Shown: piece after piece, positions 48,987 through 58,028 of the stretch
How positions within the stretch are numbered: the first letter of the stretch is position 1
How the letters are laid out: the number at the start of each line of letters is the position of its first letter
Assembly: GCA_905221605.1 (NCBI GenBank)
Contig: CAJNDS010000114.1
Coordinates: forward strand, 425,355 to 489,354
Direction of reading: 5' to 3'
Length of the DNA: 64,000 nucleotides
Source of the DNA: Symbiodinium natans
Lineage: Eukaryota; Sar; Dinophyceae; Suessiales; Symbiodiniaceae
The notes under the pieces: model-generated
Database searches by the model: none
What the model was told of the DNA's origin: nothing
What the model saw: only the letters and a program-made list of their open reading frames with translations
Program-made: the position numbers and the translations under genes

Positions 48987-50624
48987 ACCCTAAACGCTAA
49001 ACCCTAAACCCTAAACCCTCGGCATTTCTCCACCAAGAACCGGAAAGCAGTGTGCTTCCTCCCTTGCAGGATGGGGTGAAGAGTTCCAAGTCCGTCACCT
49101 TTGAGGGCCAAGCACAAAGCGAGCAAAGCGAGCAAAGCGAGCCTCGGCATTCTCGGGTTGATTTTAAGTTGAGGTCCCTTTCGGGGTTTAGGGTTTAGGG
49201 TTTAGGGTTTAGGGTTTAGGGTTTAGGGTTTAGGGTTTAGTGGCCCCCTTGTGGATCTTGGTGGCAGGAATCCTCTAAATCCTAAACCCTAAACCCTAAA
49301 CCCTAAACCCTAAACCCTAAACCCTAAACCCTAAACCCTAAACCCTAAACCCTAAACCCTAAACCCTAAACCCTAAACCCTGAACCCTGAACCCTAAACC
49401 CTAAACCCTAAACCCTAAAACCTAAACCCTAAACCCTAAACCCTAAACCCAAAACCCTAAACCCTAAACCCTGAACCCTAAACCCTAAACCTAAACCCTA
49501 AACCCTAAACCCTAAACCCTAAACCCTAAACCCTAAACCCTAAACCCTAGATCCTAAACCCTACATCCTAAACCCTAAACAGGACCTCTTAGATCTCTCC
49601 ACAGGATGGTGCAGACACGCCGAAGAGCACGGCCTCTCGTGAGCCTTCACCTGCTGCCGCCGACGTCGGCGAGTTTGTGGGCAGGAGGCTTCAGGCACCC
49701 TGAGCCCATGTCTAACCCAGAGACTCCAAAACCCCTTAATTAAGCAATATACCTTAAATTATAGTAGGAACCCTAATATGATTTAAGGTATATTCCTTAA
49801 TTAAGGGGTTTTGGAGCCCATGTGGGAGTTTACGCGAACGAGGAACCCCTAATCTAGACCCCCCCCAAAGCATGAAGAGCCCCCCAACAACGCCCTTATA
49901 TGGGGTTGAGGAAAGTAGGGGACCCCGAAAATAGACCCCAAATAGTAGGACTCCCGTATTAGAAGGAGCCCAAAGAGGTACCCCTAATTTCGGAAGCCCC
50001 CATGTCTTCTTTTTGCCACATCTCGCCTGACATTCTGTTCCACAGGCGGTGGAAGGCCGTATGGACGAGCTGCTGCGCCGGCAGAGTTCGCTAGAAAGGG
50101 TGCTGACGGAGGAGCTGGCAAGGCTGCAGAAGACGCTGCTGTCCGGCACAGGTGGGCAGCCAGCTTGTGTAAGAAAGGCAGCTCGCCTCCTGAACTCTGT
50201 CCTGTGAGCAAAGCTGCGGCAAGGATCTCCGCCATCTCATGCCGAGGAGAAGGCTCGCAGAATCTCGCAGAGGCGTCTCTTGGTTTTTTCCGGGATGTCC
50301 GGGTCGAGAGCCTGCCAGGAGCGCGGCAGCTGGAAGCTTCCCCTGGAGGAGCTGTCGCAAAAGTGTCTGCAACAGTGGCATAGAGTGGCATGAACTGATG
50401 GGATCACAGGAGAAGTGGACCCAGCGTAGTGCAAAAGGCGACCAGGACCACACGATTTGAGCACTGAGCGCTGAGCGTGTGCGGCAACATGTGGCAACCC
50501 TGCTCCACTGTTCGCCTTCACAGGAGCCTCGCAAGAGGTCCAAGCAAAAGGTGCGGCGAGTCTTGGCGGACAGACCCTGCCTAGACTTGATCACCGCAGA
50601 AGAGGCTGCCGCTCGTCAGCGTAG
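40595..50624 (+). CDS. CNG/EAG-type cation channel, at least 18 exons
   Basis: Recognisable exons in order: 40595 (ITAPLSFIL, S1 region), 40873 (FDVVYAVCLVIRFRISF), 41093-41158 (DPLKIRRYFTGSF), 41348 (LLLNNLKIIRV), 42594-42705 (S5, FLLVLAAHWTACLLF), 42802-42908 and 43078-43170 (pore region, uncertain), 43203-43313 (LMMLLVAW, S6-like), 43965-44078 (C-linker, PDQLQQRV), 44324-44427 (LSKPLENTLLVYLYRDGVAQ), 44590-44640 (DPNYIIAVLQVLED), 44733-44774 (VYLPGDYVARRGEV), 44843-44894 (MYFVSRGVLSIHV), 45261-45324 (IKKLSIGEQF), 45628-45686 (GEIALVKDTVRTAWVRQ), 45770 (TYAIVSALP), 45989-46079 (HVWDFYPREKEELV), 46423-46482, 49070-49146, 49605 on, 50046-50151 (coiled coil) and 50524-50624 with stop. It is a plasma-membrane-type channel with C-linker and cyclic-nucleotide-binding fold. 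Several junctions are in phase; others lack microexons. Confidence 0.8.
41257..41308. repeat. (CCCTAAA)n array flanked by a 14-bp duplication
   Basis: About seven units. ACTATCCAATGACC occurs at 41236-41249 and again at 41312-41325, on both sides of the array. Confidence 0.9.
42479..42570. mobile_element. Inverted-repeat element, family C copy 4
   Basis: GGATGTTTCCCCCCTTGTAC and TAGTACAAGGGGGCGTCCCAA are the arms, with CTAACAGTCCTTAGTACC inside. It ends about 23 bp before the S5 exon of the channel. Confidence 0.75.
43173..43209. repeat. Short telomere-like array inside a 21-bp duplication
   Basis: 37 bp of AGGGTTTAGGG-type sequence lies between two identical 21-bp copies (43152-43172 and 43210-43230) that begin GGTTCTGATGATGTTG. 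It falls at the junction of the pore-region and S6-like exons. Confidence 0.95.
43864..44181. repeat. Two (TTTAGGG)n arrays around the C-linker exon
   Basis: About ten units at 43864-43934 and about 13 units at 44088-44179, on both sides of the 114-nt C-linker exon, in the same orientation. Confidence 0.95.
44452..44520. repeat. Alternating purine-pyrimidine tract (TG/CG)n
   Basis: GTGCGTGCG, GCGCGCGCGTGCG and GTGTGTGTGTGTG runs, a classic candidate for left-handed DNA. It is intronic, between the C-linker and the first cyclic-nucleotide-binding exon. Confidence 0.85.
45019..45246. repeat. Opposed telomere-like arrays in one channel intron
   Basis: (CCCTAAA)n of about ten units at 45019-45092 and (TTTAGGG)n of about seven units at 45194-45246 share the intron between MYFVSRGVLSIHV and IKKLSIGEQF exons. 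Confidence 0.9.
45407..45513. mobile_element. Inverted-repeat element, family D copy 3
   Basis: GACGAAAATGGGGGGTACCC and GGTACCCCCCCCATTTTCGG with an inner arm GAAATAGTAGGATTCCCTTAT. In the channel intron before the GEIALVKD exon. Confidence 0.85.
45912..45965. repeat. (CCCTAAA)n array
   Basis: About eight units with one CCGTAAA variant, just upstream of the HVWDFYPREKEE exon. Confidence 0.9.
46099..46199. mobile_element. Inverted-repeat element, family E copy 1
   Basis: Arms GGGTAGTTTTCTAAATTAGG and GAGTTTAGAGAACCACCC, inner GGCGGCACCCTTTGAAAAGG. A second copy is at 58957-59064. It begins about 20 bp after the donor of the HVWDFYPREKEE exon. Confidence 0.8.
46314..46400. repeat. (CCCTAAA)n array, slightly degenerate
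   Basis: About 12 units, 20 bp before the KRDRERKAKQRWERG exon. Confidence 0.9.
46527..46735. repeat. Telomere-like array grading into GGGGCTTCAG repeats
   Basis: About nine TTTAGGG-type units (46527-46590) pass into a GGGGCTTCAG 10-bp tandem of about ten units and then TTTCAGGG variants. The sequence GGCTTCGGGG occurs just left of the array and similar motifs just right of it. Confidence 0.85.
47151..47172 (+). other. Relict dinoflagellate spliced-leader sequence
   Basis: A 22-nt match to the dinoflagellate spliced leader (DCCGTAGCCA...TTGGCTCAAG) with a single difference (ATTTT to ACTTT at the centre). It is not followed by a GT donor as an SL-RNA gene would be, so it is most simply the 5' end of a trans-spliced mRNA that was reverse-transcribed and inserted. 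A degenerate telomere-like run ends five bases upstream. Confidence 0.85.
47173..47763 (+). pseudogene. Retroposed sequence downstream of the SL relic
   Basis: A frame opens at about 47245 (ISGAVENSGVEATGTTDLRQ, then RGPGEADDDPDQKLKRR) and runs to 47760; another frame (47357-47872) shares the 3' part. Probably the body of the retroposed transcript with frame damage. It passes into the LINE reverse-transcriptase remnant, so it may be the LINE's own 5' part. No domain is recognised in this segment. Confidence 0.45.
47764..48621 (+). mobile_element. Decayed LINE reverse-transcriptase (3' part)
   Basis: The first frame (47764-47952) carries DLEHADDTLLFGISVPALES, an HADD form of the RT catalytic box (usually YADD), then GLELNLTKTELLVHPS. 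A -1 shift at about 47952 gives VKCLGSQITWN...LPRKVKVQIFMANIVSCLMY. A second shift at about 48170 gives HLRKAIGIKASYYSHITNKS and continues to a stop at 48619-48621. This matches the thumb/C-terminal layout of non-LTR retrotransposons common in dinoflagellates. The 5' RT motifs are missing and there are two frameshifts, so it is inactive. It lies inside the large intron of the channel gene, and a telomere-like array starts at its 3' end. Confidence 0.85.
48620..49018. repeat. (CCCTAAA)n arrays 3' of the LINE remnant
   Basis: About 20 units at 48620-48762 start within a few bases of the RT stop codon. A second set at 48907-49018 includes CCCTCAA variants. Confidence 0.95.
49184..49585. repeat. 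Opposed telomere-like arrays, one very long
   Basis: (TTTAGGG)n of about eight units at 49184-49240, then (CCCTAAA)n of about 43 units at 49276-49580 with scattered variants. The largest array in the window, in the channel intron before the DGADTPKSTASREPS exon. Confidence 0.95.
49716..49815. mobile_element. Family B copy 3, right end truncated
   Basis: The left end is intact (CCCAGAGACTCCAAAACCCC). The right end stops at TTTTGGAG instead of TTTTGGAGTCTCTGGG. GAGCCCATGT occurs on both sides (about 49702 and 49813), overlapping the start of a family D-like element. Confidence 0.85.
49822..50003. mobile_element. Family D copy 4, composite
   Basis: It begins CATGTGGGAGTTTACGCGAA and ends AATTTCGGAAGCCCCCATG, with a second D-like centre (GGGGACCCCGAAAATAGACC, AAATAGTAGGACTCCCGTAT). 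Ends match other D copies, and the interior is expanded. Confidence 0.65.
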
Positions 50625-50918
50625 CAGCTCGAGGGTGCCAGTGCTTTTGAGTTTCGATGAGGCATTTTTGGTGTTGGGTGCCGGTTGCTGGCACGAGGTC
50701 GTGGCGCAAGAGCGCGTGAGTCCAGTCCCTCATCAGCCCGATCACGAGACGGCTGGTGGCTCACGCGCCTTGGCGAGACAGAATGCTCCAGCTCAAGAAT
50801 TCTCTGAGCCCAGCGGGAAAGTCCGACATTGCTTGGTCATGTTTTGTCACCACCCGAGACCAAGCAACCCCCCCAAAACCCTAACCCTGAAGTGTCAAAA
50901 AGATGTAAAGAATGTAAA

Positions 50919-51074
50919 TTGGGACGTTCCCCCTTATACTAACAGTCCTTATTAAAGGGATTATACTAGGGGGTTACTCTCATCCCTATTAAGGAGCTGT
51001 CCTCAGTTGGGATTATAATAGGGGGTACTCGAATCCCGTTCTAAGGAGCTGTTAGTCTAAGGGGGGAACATCCC
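50919..51074. mobile_element. Inverted-repeat element, family C copy 5
   Basis: TTGGGACGTTCCCCCTTATAC and GGGGGGAACATCCCA ends. The interior carries two copies of the GGAGCTGT arm and of GGGGGTTACTC/GGGGGTACTCG, an internal duplication. It lies about 300 bp past the channel stop codon. Confidence 0.8.
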
Positions 51075-51157
51075 AGGGTGTAAAGTCCAACTTTTTGATG
51101 CCGGATCCAGGATTGAGCCCAGTGCCGGCGCAGGCCCGGTGGGACTTTGGGGGTGGA

Positions 51158-51294
51158 CGAAAATGGGGGTTTAGGGTTTAGGGATGTTTAGGGTTTGGGG
51201 TTTAGCGTTTAGGGTTTCGGGTTTAGGGTTTAGGGATCCCCCTATAATAAGGACCCCCATACAAGTGAGGTACCCATCTTTTCGGAAACCCCCG
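51158..51294. mobile_element. Family D copy 5 with a telomere-like array inside
   Basis: Ends GACGAAAATGGGGG and ATCTTTTCGGAAACCCCCG are those of family D. In place of the usual left inner arm there are about eight TTTAGGG-type units (51173-51232), followed by the usual GATCCCCCTATAATAAGG arm. Confidence 0.8.
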
Positions 51295-51390
51295 CTTTGT
51301 CGCTCTGATGAACTCCGGGACCCTATAAGGCTTTTGCCCGACACTGTTTGGGAGGCTAGGATAGCCTGAAACTGGCTCTGAATCCTGCTA

Positions 51391-51502
51391 GGGGTTCATG
51401 GGTACGTACAACTATAAGTCTACTTCTAAAATACTAGGCGACTCGGGGAGTTGATTGGTGCACTTGTGATTGGGTCTATGCGTACCCTGCACCTCCAAGT
51501 GG
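51391..51502. mobile_element. Family A copy 3, degenerate
   Basis: GGGTTCATGGGTACGTAC at the left and GTACCCTGCACCTCCAAGT at the right, with TATAAGTCTACTTCTAAAATACT inside. The arms no longer match perfectly. Confidence 0.6.
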
Positions 51503-51692
51503 GGGATATATCCGTTTGCCTTGCTGTGGACGTGTCAGACCTGTAGTGGTGCCTGTCAGGCTGTGTCTCTCGTGCCGGACGGTCTCAAACAGAGTGGATT
51601 TCCACACCTGTGATGTGCTAAGCTGCCAAACCACTGCCAAGAGATCTGTAGACACCTTGAAGGCAAGGTGGCGCCGAAGTAATCTCGAGCCA

Positions 51693-51800
51693 CGCCACAC
51701 CAAACGGATTCAAGAGCATCTGTATACCGCACCGGCCACACCAAACGGACTCCAGAGCATCTGTATGCTGCACCGGCCACACCAAGCGGATTCCAGAGCG
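51693..51800. repeat. 42-bp tandem repeat, about 2.5 units
   Basis: GCCACACCAAACGGATTC-AGAGCATCTGTAT-CCGCACCG repeated with few changes. The period is a multiple of three, which explains long frames on both strands here. Confidence 0.85.
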
Positions 51801-52076
51801 AAAGACTGGAGATCTGCACCCCAAATGTCCCGAATGCCAGTCCTCATCCCAGCATGTCGCAAAATGCAACATGTTCAACTCGAGGGTTCGCGGTTCACAG
51901 GCTTTTAGGGCCCCCAAAAAGCCATGCAAGGTTGTTCAGTATTTTGCCGTAGCGTTGTAGGTGGAGTAGCTGCATCTGCAATCTGTGTTTAAGGTGCGCA
52001 GAACCCTACTGAGACCTACCCATGAACCTCCAAGTGAAACCCCACAAAGCTTCAACCTTAACCCCGCTTCCCTAAG

Positions 52077-55000
52077 CCCAAGTGAGCAGGCAGCGGGAAT
52101 GCCGGAGGCCGCCCTCGAGCCACTGCAGGTGCGGGGGGGGGGGGGTCAAAGTAAACCATAAGGAACTCGACATCTCCACCAGTTTGGGCTTGAAGCCGCA
52201 GGGTAGCCGGGTTTTCATCCTAGAGTCGTTGTGATCGCAGGGTTTAGAAGCGAGCCGAAGCCTGAGGTTTTGAGGCAGCCCCAAAGCCTCTTTTAAGCCT
52301 TTACCTGAACCCTAGGCCCGAAGCCCTAGACCCTATGGGCTGCCTAGCTTGAGAAGGTGTGTCCACTGTAGACAGAAAGAGAAGGCCCTAAAAACCCCAA
52401 ACCCTAAACCCCTAAACCCCTAACCCCTAACCCCTAACCCCTAACCCCTAAACCCTAAACCCTAAACCCTAAACCCTAAACCCTCAACCCTAAACACCCG
52501 AAGAAGCCCTCTGCGCGGAGGGCTCCCGGTCTTCCGCCGCCTCGGCAGACAGGAGGCCGAGCCAGGCCAGTGACTGAAACGCAAAGGAAGATCCCCCAAA
52601 AGGGTGTTTAGGGTTTAGGGTTTAGGGTTTAGGGTTTAGGGTTTAGGGTTTAGGGTTTAGGGGTGTTTGTGGGTAGCTCTTTCCCATATAAGTCCACAGG
52701 AACCTGAGTTTACAACAAGAACCGCTAGGTCAACCCCCTATATTGACCCAGAGGCTTCGAAAGGCTTTGGGTAGCGGCTCCTTTTTGGCTCTGATTCTTC
52801 AAGCCCCCAGTCCTATAACCAGCCTATAACCATGTGGACTTTAGCCAATGAAGCCCAGCCTGTCGAGAGAGCTGAGGGTTCAAAGCTTCTCGCCCAATTA
52901 TAAGTGTAGGTTCAGGGTGCTTATAACTCCTAAACCCTAAACCCCAAACCCCAAACCCTAAACCCTAAACCCTAAACCCTAAACCCTAAACCCTAGACCC
53001 TAAACCCTAAACCCTAAACCCTAAACAATGAAAAAGTGTAGTTATAGGAGGGTGTAAGCCAGGACGCAGCCTCTCCTTCCTGGCTGCCTTCGGCGCCGCT
53101 CGTGGACCCCGAGTTGGTGAAGCCCTGCCAGCATTGGCTGCAGGGGGGTTTAGGGTTTAGGGTTTAGGGTTTGGGGTTAGGGTTTAGGGTTTCTGGGATT
53201 CCGGTGGGGCGCAGGTTCTGGAACCAGGGATGTGGGAACCTTCGCAGCAGTGCGGAGTCGAAGGGGCTGTGTGGGCTTTTTCAGCTTCGGGAGGCACCCT
53301 AATCTCCAAACCCCTGTCAGTTGAGGGCACAAGGTCCCAGTTTGTGCCAGCCGGAAGCCGAGGACGCTGCAGGTGGAATCAGGCACTACTCTGTCTGTCG
53401 AGGACATCAAGCTTCCCAAACATGCGTGACATGCTGTTGCGGCAGGCGAGGCTGCAGAAATCTGTAAATCGACAGTTAATGGCGGTAGGCTCCAGGAACG
53501 CGCGACCGGAGACTTGGCGCAAGTCTTAATGTCAGCGCTTTCCCGAATGCTTGTCTTTTCCCATGCTTGCACATGTTTCGGGCTGACGAAGTCAGTGTCC
53601 GGCTGTGCCGCAGAATGGTCGGGAGAGTTCGGAGTGATGCAGCTGAAGTATGATCCCGAAGCAGTACAAAGGTGGGCTGCAGGGGTGGCTTCCCGAAAGT
53701 CTTAAAAAATGTCGGCTGAAGACGACGAGCGTGCTCCCCGTGCGCATTGGAAGCAGCAGCCGTGTCCAAAGGCAGGGCTGCTGTGACCGAATGCGCACAT
53801 GTAAACGAATCTTTATGCCCTTCGGAGACGTGTCCCGGCCCGGTGCACCTCAGACGCTGGGCCTCGGCTGTCATTGAATGGAATCTCGGCACCTCGGAGA
53901 GGAAGGCGACCTCAAGAAAAAAAGGAAAAGAGCCGAGCCACGCGCGAGCGCGCGCACATAACGGAATCCGAGAAATCAGAGCTGCCATGGTCGCGGAGTC
54001 GTGCTGCACCGGAAGGCTAGCTCTGGGGCAGCCCCCACACCTCCAGAGGTTCGCACGTCTTAGAGAGAAGTGGATGTATGCGGAAGGTAAGTGGCATGAT
54101 GGACTCTTGGCCCAGGTCTCCAGCACAGGCGCCGCGGAGAAGATCACGGAGGCCAAAACTGGTCTTAAGTCAGGCCCCTAAACCCTAAACCCTAAACCCT
54201 AAACCCTAAACCCTAAACCCTAAACCCTAAACCCTAAACCCTAAACCCTAAACCCTAAACCCTAGACCCTAAACCCTAAACCCTAAACCCTAAACCCTAA
54301 ACCCTAAACCCTAAACCCTACATCCTCTTAGAGTCCAGGAAGCGCGGCCGGGACCCACCGGTACCACTGCGACACATGGTAGAGCGCGGCTCTCGGAGCT
54401 TTTGTTGGGAAGTAGTCGAAGAAGTCGGTCTAGGGTTTAGGGTTTAGGGTTTAGAGTTTAGGGGCCCGGGCCGTTTTTTTTTTTGACAGCTGAGGCGCTC
54501 AAAGCCATCTTACAAAATGCGGTGGTCTGCTCCCAAGACGTGTCCAGGTCACAAGCCCCAAGAAGCTTCATGGGACCAACAAGGGCAGAAAGCGCACCCA
54601 CGCACACAGCACGCACATGTGCACGCACACGCACACACAAACACAAGCACATATACAAACAGTTACAAGCAAGAGAAGGGAAGCTAGATGCCAGAGCCGG
54701 TGGAGTTACTGCGAGGCTGTAATGTTGACTTCGCATTAATAAACCCCCCCCCCCCCCCCCCTTCATTGATCAATCTCCCCGGCCAGGGCCTCCTCAATAA
54801 TGTTCGCCTAAATCCTGGTAGGACGTACTATTAGTTTTAGTATTAGGTAGTAGCACCACGCCCGTAAAAACCGGATTTCCCGGGTCGGATTTTACAATTG
54901 TGGCGGGTTACAATATTGTGTTCCGGCAGCGGGATTTTACAATTGCGGCGGGAATCACTAATGTGAAGTCAACATTAGGGTAGATGCCCTCGATGCTTGT

Positions 55001-55614
55001 CTGCTGGGAGTGTCTCGTCGGCCGAGACACGGTTTCCCACGGAGAGCCTCATCACCAACATGTATTTCTACTTCGTTGTAACCATGTTCTTGCTGGCCAC
55101 GGCCTTAGTTGCAGCCCATGCGCTTGCTCTAGCTTTGCATTCCACAGTGTAGACAGTCAGCAATCAGCAGTCCCAAGATAGTGTAGAGCCCTAATTTGCC
55201 TAAGTACTTCTGACTGCCCCTGGCAAACTGAGGTTGTGTTTTATGTGCTGGTGTTCCAGATGTTGGATGAGGCAACGTTGGCATGTGCCTGGAAGTGCAT
55301 ATTCTCACAGGCAACCATCGGTCCTGATGCGAACCTTGAAGCCAGAAAGCCCTAACCCTACTTTGCGTGGTTCCCTTTGCCTTCGCAGGAGCACGAGAAG
55401 GAAAGTTGAGGAATGGCCGCGGCCTTGCCATGCTATCCCCGAGTGCACATGTTTGGTTGAAGAGCCACTAAGGACTACCCATTCCACTTCTCCGCCGAAG
55501 CCGAAGCAAAGTGATGGAAACGGTGGATGCACAAGATCGCAAGTACCGTACGAGCACGAACCGCTTCAACTACTGGACTCGTTCCAACCCTCAGCACTCA
55601 TGCCTACCCCATGA
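52077..55614 (+). CDS. Unassigned multi-exon gene
   Basis: Exon-like blocks on +: 52077-52128 (PSEQAAGMPEAALEPLQ), 52504-52569 (KPSARRAPGLPPPRQ), 53063-53147 (DAASPSWLPSAPLVDPELVK), 53214-53370 (frame uncertain), 54047-54086 (RFARLREKWMYAEG, GTAAGT donor), then three exons joined in phase: 54116-54173 (STGAAEKITEAKTGLKS), 54332-54427 (ESRKRGRDPPVPLRHMVERG, then SRSFCWEVVEE), 54490-54539 (AEALKAILQNAVVCSQD). A possible membrane segment is at 55037-55150 (MYFYFVVTMFLLATALVAAH). The end is 55260-55348 (MLDEATLACAWKCIFSQ, GC donor) joined in phase to 55389-55614 with stop. I recognise no domain. It may be more than one gene. Confidence 0.45.
52393..52665. repeat. Opposed telomere-like arrays around an exon
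   Basis: (CCCTAAA)n with CCCCTAA variants at 52393-52497 and (TTTAGGG)n at 52607-52665 flank the KPSARRAPGLPPPRQ exon. GGGTGTTT occurs on both sides of the second array. Confidence 0.9.
52927..53195. repeat. Telomere-like arrays around an exon
   Basis: (CCCTAAA)n of about 14 units at 52927-53026 and (TTTAGGG)n at 53148-53192 on either side of the DAASPSWLPSAPLVDPELVK exon. Confidence 0.9.
54178..54318. repeat. (CCCTAAA)n array filling an intron
   Basis: About 20 units. The inferred intron 54174-54331 consists almost entirely of this array (starts GCCCCTAAACCC, ends CATCCTCTTAG). Confidence 0.95.
54721..54978. mobile_element. Inverted-repeat element, family G
   Basis: Terminal repeats TAATGTTGACTTCGCATTA and TAATGTGAAGTCAACATTA, 19 bp with one or two mismatches, bounding about 257 bp. 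The interior has a poly-C run and paired GATTTTACAATTG-GGCGGG motifs. The only copy in this window. Confidence 0.85.
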
Positions 55615-55680
55615 TATATACATATATATATATATATGTATATACATATAGATGTATAGATTATGTACAATGTAAGTATA
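55612..55680. repeat. TA/CATA microsatellite at a gene 3' end
   Basis: TATATACATATATATATATAT-type repeat starting at the stop codon of the preceding unassigned gene. Confidence 0.85.
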
Positions 55681-56275
55681 GTATACATGCCACCACATTC
55701 GATTTGTTAGACTTGGCGGCCGAGCGGCCAAGTGAACCGCGCCACGCACTGTGGGGAAAGGGCATGTTTGGAGCTTGACCGAGTTGGGCTAGGGTTTTAG
55801 GGTTTAGGGTTTACGGTTTAGGGTCAGCCCTAACCCTGCTAAGCCTCGTAGGGCATGTAGCAGACATAGTGTGTCTTTATTCAAAAACTCTGCAATGTAC
55901 CCTTTCGAGGCCAACTCAGTCGGGTTCTCCACTCTACCCTTGGGCTTTTGAGGCATGTCAATGTAGAGGGCATGCCGTAAGAGATGCACGCTAGCCATGT
56001 GCGTCAGCTTCCCCGCAGACAAGCGGGTCGTTTCACAATCAAACTCCGCTGTCTGCAGGGCCTCAATGCCTCAATGACTCAAGCATTCCTGACAGGACGA
56101 CGATTCCGCAGATTCTGTAGCACAGCTGTCCTTTATTGGGATCCGCCCTAGGGCATCATCTCCCTCGTGACGCTTTGTACATATGATGTCCAGCGCCTTA
56201 ATCACCTGCGCAAGGGCAAGGTACCCATGCCTGGCGCACATCCGCAGGCAGTCAACATGGTCATGCATCCTTCTC

Positions 56276-56331
56276 TCTCTCTCTCTCTTTCTCTCGCGCT
56301 CTCTCCCTCCCTCCCTCCCTCCCTCCCTCTC
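56276..56331. repeat. (CT)n/(CCCT)n microsatellite
   Basis: CTCTCT, then CTCCCTCCCTCC runs. A possible exon (LLRIVFCRGRVVAELVVALP) follows CTCCAGCAG at about 56371, but the minus strand is equally open and I cannot choose. Confidence 0.8.
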
Positions 56332-56467
56332 ACCATCTTGACATCTTCGCGGATTTTTCTCCAGCAGCTGCTTCGTATTGTCTTCTGCCGAGGCAGAGTT
56401 GTAGCGGAGCTCGTGGTAGCCCTGCCGTCGCAGCGCAGGATCTCCGATTCCGAAGCACCCGATGCCC

Positions 56468-56578
56468 TCAACCCTAAACCCTAAACCCGAAGCCCTAAGC
56501 CCTAAGCCCTAAACCCTAAACCCTAAACCCTAAGCCCTAAACCCTAAACCCTAAACCCTAAACCCTAAACCCTAAACC
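56468..56578. repeat. (CCCTAAA)n array
   Basis: About 15 units with CCCGAAG and CCCTAAG variants near the left end. Confidence 0.95.
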
Positions 56579-56745
56579 TCCCGGCTGTGCCATTTCGGCC
56601 TCAGAGCGCTGCGTAGGTTGACGTGCCCGGAAGCACGAGGCCCCCGACCTCAAGCGGGGAGGGGCACAGGGCCCACGAGGGTTCGAGGGATGGTCGGGGC
56701 TTAGGGTTTCTTGCAATGTCTCCTACACTTCTTGTGACGGAAACC

Positions 56746-57424
56746 TACTTGGAGGTTCATGGTACTTATTAGCTAATAATAGCTGTGCTTATATCCATAT
56801 AAGGGAACTTAAGGGGCATGAGTTAATTTTAACGCTACGCGACCCGCCTCGGCCCGGCCCAGCGCATCCGCGTGAGCATGGTTATTCCGCAGCGCCCAAG
56901 TCGCTGGACCCCAAGCAATAAGGGTTGGGTTGAGGGTTGAGGGTTGAGGGTTCCGGGTTTATGGTTTATGGTTTGGGGTTTGGGGTTGAGGGTTAGTTTA
57001 GGGCTCAAGGTTCACGCTTTGGGGTTGAGGGTTTTTTTGGGTTTAGGGTTCGGCTTGGAGTGATCGTAGGGTTGAGCCAGGCCCCTTAAGGTTTAAGGCG
57101 ACTCTTCGGCAGGGTGGGTGGGGGGGGGGAGGGGGGGGAGGGGGAGGGGGGTGGGGGGGGGGGGGGGGGGGGAGGGGGGGGGGGGTGGGGGGGGGAGGGG
57201 GGGAGGGGAGGGGGGTGGGGGAGGGGGGGGGGGAGGGGGCGGTAGGGGGGGTGGGGAGGGGGGGCGGGGGTGGGGGGGGGGGAACGGGCGGGGAGGGGCT
57301 TCAACTGCCTCTGGTCCTGACCAACGGCTTTGGTGTGGGGAGGCTTTGGAGGGGTGCCTGTTCTGACAACCTATACACCTCCGGCCCGAGGCCTCGGCGG
57401 ATAAGTACCATGAACCTCCAAGTA
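56746..57424. mobile_element. Family A ends 680 bp apart, interior replaced
   Basis: Left terminus TACTTGGAGGTTCATGGTAC (56746) and right terminus GTACCATGAACCTCCAAGTA (ending 57424) are perfect, but the usual 140-bp interior is expanded by about 530 bp. That includes TTGAGGG/TTTAGGG variants (56930-57060) and a 190-bp G-run tract. Either a nested insertion or two truncated copies. Confidence 0.7.
57110..57300. repeat. G-rich polypurine tract
   Basis: Almost pure G with A and T spacers (GGGGGGAGGGGGGG, GGGGGTGGGGG). Strong G-quadruplex and triplex potential. Poly-Gly and poly-Pro frames through it are artefacts. Confidence 0.95.
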
Positions 57425-57712
57425 GGTTCCAGAAGGTCGTAGGAAGACTAGACTAGAAGTCTGACGGGATTGTTTCTTACCAGGCTCAGTTTTTTTCTTG
57501 CAATGTTCGAAGAGGATTTGTTGGGGGATCGCCTTTCTGGCAGATGTTCATGTATCGCGATTGGATTCTGAATCCTAAATTGCCCTTAGCAGACATGTGA
57601 GTTTACGCAAAGCCTGGCCGTGAACAAACACTGTTGGGTGATCGTATGACAACCCACGAGTCAAAGCGTCGCTTTGCTTTGTCAGTTGCATCATAACGAA
57701 TGTTGATGATGG

Positions 57713-57970
57713 GTTTAAGGTTTAGGGTTTAAGGTTTAGGGGTTTAGGGTTTAGGGTTTAGGGATTCGGCAGATGGATAGCTCCCAGCACTGAGTAGTGC
57801 CTTTAGGACCATGCCAGGTGCAACATGGGCGCTTGTGGTGGCAAGAACCAGGTTATCCACAAGCAAAGTGCAACTATCTCAGGAGGAATCATGGGGGGAC
57901 AAATAGCTAAGAGTGGCTCGGAGGGGGGTTTAGGGTTTAGGGTTTAGGGTTTAGGGTTTAGGGTTTAGGG
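57713..57970. repeat. Two (TTTAGGG)n arrays
   Basis: Seven units at 57713-57765 (some TTTAAGG) and about six at 57925-57970, with no exon recognised between them. Confidence 0.9.
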
Positions 57971-58028
57971 GGAGGGGGCTCAGGTGAGAGAGGTGATCGG
58001 AAGTGAAACTGCCCTGCACGTACTGCAG

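Noticed and set aside
52770-52805. TAGCGGCTCCTTTTTGGCTCTG, a second possible SL relic
   Set aside because: It needs several substitutions and a gap to align, and lacks the terminal TCAAG in register. Too weak.
57086-57442. Poly-Gly and poly-Pro open frames
   Set aside because: They arise from the G-run tract; there is no splice or domain support.
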